The notes beneath the pieces are model-generated. The model saw nothing but the letters and a program-made list of their open reading frames with translations, did no database searches and was not told where the DNA came from. Positions 7,221-12,007 of a stretch of DNA of 14,039 nucleotides are shown here, piece after piece (position 1 is the first letter of the stretch; every line of letters starts with the position of its first letter). The position numbers and the translations under genes are program-made. This DNA is from Bacteroidales bacterium (lineage in GTDB: Bacteria > Bacteroidota > Bacteroidia > Bacteroidales > UBA7960). The DNA lies in assembly GCA_003554665.1 (NCBI GenBank), contig PWGY01000237.1, positions 1 to 14,039 on the forward strand, written 5' to 3'.

Positions 7221-7769
7221 TTAGTTCGATACCGTGAGCCTGTTGGTTCGTGCGTCAAAAGAGGTTCGGTATTCCCTGAGGGGAAAGCGTGAAGAGCCTT
7301 CCACCACTGAACCGTCCGTTAAGATGAAACGGGATTCACATTCCGGGGCATAAGCAAGTACCGAATTGTCTTCTTCGATGCTGGCGATGCAGTTGTGGGG
7401 GTCGCAGGGGCAGGCTCTGTCATATGCCCGGAACTCATCACCGGAAAGCCTGTACACAATGATTCCCTGGTACCCTGCCTGGCCGCCAAGATCTTGCCTG
7501 GAAAACTGTGCCGATAACCCGGCGGCGCTCAGATTATGATGCAGCACATTAAATGATACGTTAACCCTTACGTAAGGAACCGGGTGCTCCCTGTCCTCGT
7601 CGCAACCCTGGAAAACCAGACCCGTAGCTGTGGCCAATGCGATGATGGTCAGCGCAGGTAAAAAACCTGAGACTGATTTCAAAAGACGGATAAACAGGTT
7701 CCCGGTGATATTCCGTGGAGGTGGCAACAATCCTGTGAATGAATTTATGTGGTTCGGAAATGGTTTCAT
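7221..7769 (-). CDS. Rieske-like lipoprotein with altered cluster-ligand positions
   Basis: A 182-residue protein of unknown function. A hydrophobic stretch (residues 36-53) ends in VFQGCDED, a plausible lipobox with C56, so it is probably a periplasm-facing lipoprotein; the 30-residue N-region before it is unusually long. A TTG at codon 30 (7682) would give a more ordinary signal sequence. The second half resembles the Rieske fold: YRLSGDEFRAYDRAC (106-120), then APECESRFILTDGSVVEGS (141-159), then FPLREYRTSFD. Canonical Rieske proteins bind 2Fe-2S through CxH and CxxH. Here the equivalents read C120-P-C122 and A-P-E-C144, so the cluster histidines are absent from their usual places, though H125, C127 and C144 are nearby. 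The protein may have lost the cluster or bind metal differently. The family call rests on pattern recognition only. Confidence 0.6.
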   Translation of the reverse strand: MKPFPNHINSFTGLLPPPRNITGNLFIRLLKSVSGFLPALTIIALATATGLVFQGCDEDREHPVPYVRVNVSFNVLHHNLSAAGLSAQFSRQDLGGQAGYQGIIVYRLSGDEFRAYDRACPCDPHNCIASIEEDNSVLAYAPECESRFILTDGSVVEGSSRFPLREYRTSFDARTNRLTVSN

Positions 7770-7791
7770 GGTTCTTGATGGAAAAGCAACG

Positions 7792-7799
7792 CAAATTTA
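7792..7799 (-). promoter_or_regulatory. candidate -7 element for the Rieske-like lipoprotein gene
   Basis: The minus strand reads TAAATTTG, an exact TAnnTTTG match. Transcription would begin near 7785, leaving about 16 nt before the ATG at 7769. Its first two bases overlap the palindrome at 7798-7812. No TTG is seen at 17-23 bp upstream. Confidence 0.42.
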
Positions 7800-7812
7800 C
7801 CAAATTTTGGTA
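7798..7812. promoter_or_regulatory. 15-bp palindrome between divergent -7 elements (candidate operator)
   Basis: TACCAAATTTTGGTA is a perfect inverted repeat (7-bp arms and one central base). Its outer TA pairs are the first two bases of the two divergent -7 elements, so a protein bound here could affect both genes. Extending the symmetry outward to 7792-7818 keeps 11 of 13 base pairs. Confidence 0.45.
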
Positions 7813-7818
7813 TTTTTG
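7811..7818 (+). promoter_or_regulatory. candidate -7 element for the membrane-anchored protein gene at 7881
   Basis: TATTTTTG matches TAnnTTTG exactly. It predicts a start near 7825 and a leader of about 56 nt before the ATG at 7881. No TTG lies at the usual upstream distance. An AAAGGAGG (7823-7830) just downstream looks like a strong Shine-Dalgarno sequence but is 50 nt from the ATG and serves no convincing start. Confidence 0.4.
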
Positions 7819-7880
7819 TGTGAAAGGAGGTTGAGGCAGGTTGCACTTCACCGCCGGCTATCCGCAAATATTGTTGCTTT

Positions 7881-8498
7881 ATGGAAGAACTCATTTATAT
7901 TGTACTTATTGTTGTCTGGCTTTTGGTAAGCTTTTTAAAGCGCAAGCCCAAAAAGGGTGAGCAAGCCGGCAAGCAAAAACCTTCAACACAAGGGGAGGAG
8001 GCTGCACCGGCAGAAGAGATGGACATGGAAGATTTGCTCGAAGAGTTTTTCGGTGGCGGGAAAAAGAAGAAGGAAAAGCAAGACAAGCCGGCCGGTGAAC
8101 CTGTTTATGAAGCACGGGAAACTGCTGACCGGCCTCAGCGGGAATCAACCATTTGGGATCGCGAGTCGCCCTCCCGTGAACGGGAGTCAGCCGGAAGGGA
8201 AAGTGAGGCACCGGGTTGGGAGCAATACGACAGCCGGGAGGAATCCCCTCGCAAAAGCTATGAAAAGTACGAAGGAGCTTCTGCCGAAACCCCGGCCATG
8301 AAAAAAGATGAAGCCCCTTCTGTGGATAAGGTTCAGACCATTGAAGAATTGATCCGTTCACATAAAAAAGAAGAGGCCATGCGTCAGGCCATGGAAGAGG
8401 ATGAAGAAACCGATGACAGACAAAGTGGTGAAATGGCTGAGTTTGACCTTCGCCAGGCGGTCATCTTCTCTGAGATACTGAACAGAAAACATAATTGA
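7881..8498 (+). CDS. hypothetical single-pass membrane protein with a long charged tail
   Basis: I do not recognise a named family. The 205-residue protein starts with a transmembrane segment at residues 4-19 (LIYIVLIVVWLLVSFL) followed by KRKPKK, which by the positive-inside rule puts the tail in the cytoplasm. Residues 25-180 are dominated by E, K, R, S, P and Q and are probably disordered, with an acidic patch (MDMEDLLEEFFGGG, about 47-60) followed by a lysine run. The last 20 residues (EFDLRQAVIFSEILNRKHN) look helical and well ordered. I recall similar DLRxAVIxSEILNR ends on other small Bacteroidota proteins, so this is likely the conserved functional part. No in-frame ATG, GTG or TTG lies between the stop at 7821-7823 and the ATG at 7881, so the start is secure. 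It is divergent from the Rieske-like gene; a greA promoter follows within about 40 bp. Confidence 0.78.
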   Translation: MEELIYIVLIVVWLLVSFLKRKPKKGEQAGKQKPSTQGEEAAPAEEMDMEDLLEEFFGGGKKKKEKQDKPAGEPVYEARETADRPQRESTIWDRESPSRERESAGRESEAPGWEQYDSREESPRKSYEKYEGASAETPAMKKDEAPSVDKVQTIEELIRSHKKEEAMRQAMEEDEETDDRQSGEMAEFDLRQAVIFSEILNRKHN

Positions 8499-8501
8499 TT
8501 T

Positions 8502-8534
8502 TTGTTACTTACTTTGATTTATTTTTTATCTTTG
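8502..8534 (+). promoter_or_regulatory. candidate promoter of greA
   Basis: TTG at 8502-8504 and TATCTTTG at 8527-8534 are separated by 22 bp, matching the Bacteroidota pattern of TTG, 17-23 bp, TAnnTTTG. Transcription would start near 8540, giving an unusually long leader of about 250 nt before greA. Confidence 0.55.
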
Positions 8535-8791
8535 CTTTAGTTGAATAAAGAAAAAAGACAGTCAGCCTGATTTTGGGTCACTCCATAATCAGGTGTTTTT
8601 CTGTAACCCCCCTGTTTTTAACAGGCATCACAATGTGATCACTTATTGCCTTGTTGTATTCTGATAAGGGTAAGTGGTTCTTTTTTTTTGCCTTTGGGGA
8701 TTTTTGAAATAAAAAAATGTTGATCTGGTGTTTTGCTTCCGGATGATCCGGATTAAGCAGAATCAGATTTTTTACTTTAAGGGATAAGCTT
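8535..8791 (+). other. long greA leader with four inverted repeats
   Basis: No protein gene fits here on the plus strand. The tract holds CCTGAT/ATCAGG (8566-8571 with 8588-8593), followed by a T-run. It also holds CCTGTTTTTAACAGG (8611-8625, 6-bp stem), ATCACAATGTGAT (8627-8639, 6-bp arms) and TCCGGATGATCCGGA (8738-8752, 7-bp arms around one base). A T9 run lies near 8680-8690. The clustering suggests a structured leader or regulatory sites. I cannot match it to a known riboswitch class. Confidence 0.4.
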
Positions 8792-9265
8792 ATGAACGAG
8801 GTAAAGTATTTTACTAAAGAAGGCCTTGAAAAGCTGAAAGAGGAGTTGGAGCAGCTTAAGTCTGTGGAACGACCTGCCATTTCCCAGCAAATTGCTGAGG
8901 CTCGGGAGAAAGGTGATCTTTCGGAGAATGCGGAGTACGATGCAGCAAAAAACGAACAGGGGATGCTGGAGTTGCGCATCTCCAAGCTTGAAGAAACCTT
9001 GCGCAATGCACGTGTGATTGACGAAAGTCAGCTGGACGACAGCAAAGTTTCCATTCTTTCCAAAGTCAAGCTGAAAAACCTGAAAAACAAGGCTGTGATG
9101 GAGTACACGCTTGTTCCTGAAAATGAGGCTGATATTAAAAAGGGGAGAATTTCTGTGAATTCTCCCATAGCCCGGGGCCTGCTGGGCAAAAAGCCCGGGG
9201 ATGAGGTTGAGATTGAAGTTCCTGCTGGTCTGATGACCTTCAAGGTAATGGATATTTCCCGGTAG
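8792..9265 (+). CDS. greA: transcription elongation factor GreA
   Basis: GreA binds the secondary channel of RNA polymerase and stimulates cleavage of the backtracked transcript so that elongation can resume. The 157-residue length is normal. The N-terminal coiled-coil hairpin (about residues 8-75) carries the tip motif GDLSENAEYDAAKNEQ at 41-56, where D42 and E45 match the acidic residues that coordinate the catalytic Mg2+. The C-terminal FKBP-like domain is shown by ISVNSPIARGLLGKKPGDEVEIEVP (about 119-143). The chosen ATG gives MNEVKYFTKEGLEKLKEEL, the usual family start, with TAAGGG about 10 nt upstream. Its own promoter and long leader suggest independent transcription. The HIT gene begins 89 bp downstream and may be read from the same transcript. 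Confidence 0.97.
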   Translation: MNEVKYFTKEGLEKLKEELEQLKSVERPAISQQIAEAREKGDLSENAEYDAAKNEQGMLELRISKLEETLRNARVIDESQLDDSKVSILSKVKLKNLKNKAVMEYTLVPENEADIKKGRISVNSPIARGLLGKKPGDEVEIEVPAGLMTFKVMDISR

Positions 9266-9354
9266 ATACCGCCTGCTGACGGATGCATCGGGTTGTAAGT
9301 GGTTTTAGGTTTCCGTCTTTTTTGTTGTCTGTTCTTTAATCAAATTTTGCTGCC

Positions 9355-9747
9355 ATGGCAACCATATTCACCAAGATCATTGAAGGAGAGATCCCATCCT
9401 ACAAAATAGCTGAGGATGAGCACTTTTTGGCATTTCTTGATATCAACCCCCTGGCGAAAGGTCACACCCTTGTGATCCCCAAAAAGGAAGTGGACTATCT
9501 TTTCGACCTGGATGAGCATACCTACCAGGCTTTATGGCTTTTTGCCAGGAAAGTTGCGGATGCCCTGAACCGGACAATGACCTGTGAGCGAATTGGTGTG
9601 GCAGTGGTTGGCCTTGAAGTACCCCATGCCCATATTCATCTGGTTCCGATTAACGGGGTGTATGATATTGATTTCAGTAAAGAGAAGCTGCAGCTGAGTG
9701 AAGGGGAGTTTGAGATGATTGCCAAAAGGATTTCGGATGTCATTTAA
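9355..9747 (+). CDS. HIT-family nucleotide-binding protein (Hint-like)
   Basis: HIT proteins of this branch hydrolyse nucleoside phosphoramidates and related adenylated compounds in the cytoplasm; the physiological substrate in bacteria is usually not known. The 130-residue protein carries the diagnostic triad as PHAHIHLVP at 90-98, where H93 is expected to be the nucleophile. Upstream, FTKIIEGEIP (5-14) and FLDINPLAKGHTLVIPKKE (27-45) match the usual Hint N-terminal half. It lies 89 bp after greA on the same strand. I see no exact promoter match in that gap, so it may be co-transcribed with greA. Its TAA stop overlaps the 3' end of ruvC on the other strand by 8 bp (9740-9747). Confidence 0.95.
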   Translation: MATIFTKIIEGEIPSYKIAEDEHFLAFLDINPLAKGHTLVIPKKEVDYLFDLDEHTYQALWLFARKVADALNRTMTCERIGVAVVGLEVPHAHIHLVPINGVYDIDFSKEKLQLSEGEFEMIAKRISDVI

Positions 9748-10306
9748 CCCTTCCGGGGTTATTGCTGATGAATGCCTTCCATCCAGTATACGTTTTTTCC
9801 TTGTCATTTGCGGATTTCCTGCCCTGATAGTGGTGGCACAATGCAACCCCCAGGGCATCGGTGCTGTCCAGACTTTCCGGCATCTCCCTGATCTGCAATA
9901 TCCGGCAAAGCATGGAGGCAACCTGCTCTTTGGATGCGCCACCTTTTCCGGTTATGGACATTTTAATCTTTCTCGGGGAGTATTCCGAAACAGGAATGTT
10001 GCGATGCAGGGCTGCGGCAATGGCCACACCCTGTGCGCGTCCCAGCTTAAGCATTGACTGGATGTTTTTTCCGTAAAACGGACTTTCAATGGCCAGTTCA
10101 TCCGGATGGTAGTGGTCAATATTCCGCAATACGGTTTCGAATATTTTCTTTAGTTTCAGGGCATGGTTCTCAAGCCTGGTAAGCTTCAGTACGTCCATGG
10201 CAACCACCTCCACCGATTTGCTCTGAATGCCAATGACTGCCAGCCCCATGTTATTGGTTCCGGGGTCGATGCCCATTATGATTTTGTCATAGGTCACGAT
10301 ATGCAA
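9740..10306 (-). CDS. ruvC: crossover junction endodeoxyribonuclease RuvC
   Basis: RuvC cuts Holliday junctions symmetrically, working with the RuvAB branch-migration motor. The 188-residue protein shows the four catalytic acidic positions of the RNase H-like fold: D14 in GIDPGTNNMG, E74 in LAIESPF, and D147 and D150 in DSTDALGVALCHHY. The segment KNIQSMLKLGRAQG (80-93) and the late WKAFISNNP are typical of Bacteroidota RuvC. The start is uncertain: an in-frame TAA lies 9 nt before the TTG at 10304-10306, so the only starts are that TTG, GTG at 10295-10297, or ATG at 10274-10276. The ATG would cut off the first beta strand, so a non-ATG start is likely. It lies 45 bp downstream of the SusD-like gene on the same strand, with no promoter match in the gap. 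Confidence 0.94.
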   Translation of the reverse strand: MHIVTYDKIIMGIDPGTNNMGLAVIGIQSKSVEVVAMDVLKLTRLENHALKLKKIFETVLRNIDHYHPDELAIESPFYGKNIQSMLKLGRAQGVAIAAALHRNIPVSEYSPRKIKMSITGKGGASKEQVASMLCRILQIREMPESLDSTDALGVALCHHYQGRKSANDKEKTYTGWKAFISNNPGRVK

Positions 10307-10351
10307 TACCGTTTAAGGGTGTGCAATGGCGGTTGTTTGTAACAATGCTGA

Positions 10352-11761
10352 TTATTTATCAATCACATCCCACCAAACCCTGTCGTACAAAGTAATACTG
10401 GAGGGCACGTTCTCCGTGTTGTAGGTCAGCTCATCCTGGGGGTACAGCATTCTTCTCGGGATCTTGTCCGAAGTATCTTCGTAAGGTGTCAGTTCAGGAT
10501 ACCCAGTACGCCTGTAATCGGCCCAGACTTCCGGTGTATAGGCAAGGGCCACGTATTTGGCTTCGATAATCTGCTGCAGGGTCACATTTTCAATGTCAGC
10601 GAATTCAGCTTCCCATTCCGGATCCTCGCCCTTTACTCCGAAATAATCGAGTGAGGCCATTACTCCTTTGTAAAATGCCTGGTCTGCCTGTGTTTGCTGT
10701 CCTGCACGGTAGAAAACTTCGGCTTGTATGAATTTCATTTCCGAATAAGTAATCATCGGGTAAGGGCTGTCCTGGCTTCCGACAGCACTTCCATGGTAAG
10801 ATGCGTTGTGGTTGCTTTCACCGGGGCCTGATCCCACGTGGTTGTTATTGGTGTTCAGCCTTACCAGCCGTGGCAGCCGGGGATCATTGACAGATTTCAT
10901 CTTTTCCACCAGGGCCTTGCCAACCCGCACATTTCGAATGCGTTGATTGTAATCATGAATCGGGTTTGGATTGCCTCTCATGTCCGGGAAGCGGTAGATC
11001 ATATTGTCATCGTTTCCGGTAAACAGATCCACACCGGAAAACTCATTTTGCAGCTGCTCATAAGAGTCATCATTGTGGGCAAACCGGAGCATTAGTCTCA
11101 GTCTTAGGGTGTTGGCCGCCTTGATCCACTGCTGGAGGTCTCCTCCGTAAATATGGTCTTCTTTTTCACCAGGTTTGGCTCCTCCGGTTTCCATCGCCCG
11201 GTAAAGATCGCTGGTGGCCTGCTCCAGTTCCGATACCAGCTGCATGATGATCACATCCTGGGGGTCATACGTGGGCATTTGAGTTGCATCATAGTAGTTG
11301 GACGCCTGGGCCATGGGGATGTCTCCGAAAGCGTCAGTCATCACTGTAAAGGCATAGGCCTTCATGACGCGTCCGATACCCTGATAGGCATGCGATCCGG
11401 CCTTCTCGCCGTTTACAATGAGGGATTCGATATATGGATAGATGTAGTTGTAAAAATTCGACCATATTTCGTCAAGGTGGACCGGGTCAATGTTATACCG
11501 ATCCACTCTTTCTTCCATGCTTCGGATGCCTCCCAGATGCTGCATCCAGATGGATGTATAACGGTTCATCCGGTCCATCTGCCAGTACATCAGGTTGCTT
11601 TGGCCAATGGGGAGAACCTCCTCGAGCAATTCAATGGGGTCTCTTTCATCTTCCTCGCCCGTGGTATCCAGGTCGCAGCCGGTGATTGCGAAAACCATCA
11701 TAATAATCAGCATTGATTTGGTCAAACCGGAGGTTGCGGAAAAAAGAAAATGCTTGTTCAT
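10352..11761 (-). CDS. SusD/RagB-family nutrient-binding outer-membrane lipoprotein
   Basis: SusD-type lipoproteins sit on the outer surface over a SusC-type barrel and hand it oligosaccharides, peptides or other large nutrients. The 469-residue protein starts with a lipoprotein signal whose lipobox ends AITGC (C29), followed by acidic residues (DLDTTGEEDERD), which fits surface export in Bacteroidota. The segment FGDIPMAQASNYYDATQMPTYDPQ (about 144-167) and LRLRLMLRFAH (about 220-230) are typical of the SusD-like type 2 branch, as is the WADYRRTGYPEL segment near 415-426. The substrate cannot be predicted, because no glycosidase or peptidase gene is nearby. It is divergent from the SusC-like gene, 246 bp away, whereas most pairs are tandem with susC first. 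A second susD could still follow susC outside the window. Confidence 0.92.
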   Translation of the reverse strand: MNKHFLFSATSGLTKSMLIIMMVFAITGCDLDTTGEEDERDPIELLEEVLPIGQSNLMYWQMDRMNRYTSIWMQHLGGIRSMEERVDRYNIDPVHLDEIWSNFYNYIYPYIESLIVNGEKAGSHAYQGIGRVMKAYAFTVMTDAFGDIPMAQASNYYDATQMPTYDPQDVIIMQLVSELEQATSDLYRAMETGGAKPGEKEDHIYGGDLQQWIKAANTLRLRLMLRFAHNDDSYEQLQNEFSGVDLFTGNDDNMIYRFPDMRGNPNPIHDYNQRIRNVRVGKALVEKMKSVNDPRLPRLVRLNTNNNHVGSGPGESNHNASYHGSAVGSQDSPYPMITYSEMKFIQAEVFYRAGQQTQADQAFYKGVMASLDYFGVKGEDPEWEAEFADIENVTLQQIIEAKYVALAYTPEVWADYRRTGYPELTPYEDTSDKIPRRMLYPQDELTYNTENVPSSITLYDRVWWDVIDK

Positions 11762-11828
11762 AATTGGTTAATTGCTTTGTGGCAGCTTGTTAACAATTTT
11801 GCCCGATGGTGCAGGCATTTTATTGTTA

Positions 11829-11836
11829 CAAAGATA
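11829..11836 (-). promoter_or_regulatory. candidate -7 element of the SusD-like gene
   Basis: The minus strand reads TATCTTTG, an exact TAnnTTTG match, predicting a start near 11822 and a leader of about 60 nt. No TTG is present 17-23 bp upstream; the palindrome at 11856-11876 begins about where it should lie. Confidence 0.45.
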
Positions 11837-11855
11837 CACCCTTTTAAAAAATGGG

Positions 11856-11876
11856 ATCAGGTAAAATTTTCCTGAT
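11856..11876. promoter_or_regulatory. 21-bp imperfect palindrome in the divergent susD/susC spacer (candidate operator)
   Basis: ATCAGG (11856-11861) and CCTGAT (11871-11876) are perfect inverted arms around TAAAATTTT, itself nearly symmetric, so nine of ten base pairs match. It lies across the expected -33 region of the susD-like promoter and 33 bp upstream of the susC-like promoter. Confidence 0.42.
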
Positions 11877-11909
11877 GCATTTCTGCTTGTAGTTTTCGTC
11901 TAAAAATTA

Positions 11910-11939
11910 TTGAAAAGTCAGGATTTAATTGTATATTTA
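11910..11939 (+). promoter_or_regulatory. candidate promoter of the SusC-like gene
   Basis: TTG at 11910-11912 and TATATTTA at 11932-11939 are separated by 19 bp. The spacing is ideal; the -7 box deviates from TAnnTTTG only at its last base. Predicted start near 11945, with a leader of about 62 nt. Confidence 0.5.
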
Positions 11940-11952
11940 CTCATGGAAAACA

Positions 11953-11990
11953 AGCAAAAAATCGATTAAAGCTTAATTCACCTTTTTGCT
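11953..11990 (+). promoter_or_regulatory. nested hairpin in the susC-like leader
   Basis: AGCAAAAA (11953-11960) pairs perfectly with TTTTTGCT (11983-11990). Inside the loop, ATTAA (11965-11969) pairs with TTAAT (11973-11977) around AGC. The structure ends 17 nt before the ATG and could affect translation or transcript stability. Confidence 0.45.
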
Positions 11991-12007
11991 AACTAAATTT
12001 AAAGAAC

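Noticed and set aside
7823..7929. AAAGGAGG followed by a TTG-started ORF of about 32 codons ending at 7929
   Set aside because: The Shine-Dalgarno-like sequence abuts the TTG with no spacing, strong Shine-Dalgarno use is uncommon in this phylum, and the ORF overlaps the secure gene at 7881 in another frame.
8578..9006. A 142-codon minus-strand ORF across the greA leader
   Set aside because: Its serine-rich product is antisense to greA and shows no family features.
9278..9323. Possible terminator after greA: GACGGA and TCCGTC followed by six T
   Set aside because: The stem is only 6 bp with a 28-nt loop, so it is too weak to call from sequence alone; transcript 3' ends would decide.
10332..10344. 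TTGTT/AACAA inverted repeat between the SusD-like gene and ruvC
   Set aside because: A 5-bp AT-rich stem without a T-tract is not enough for a terminator or operator call.
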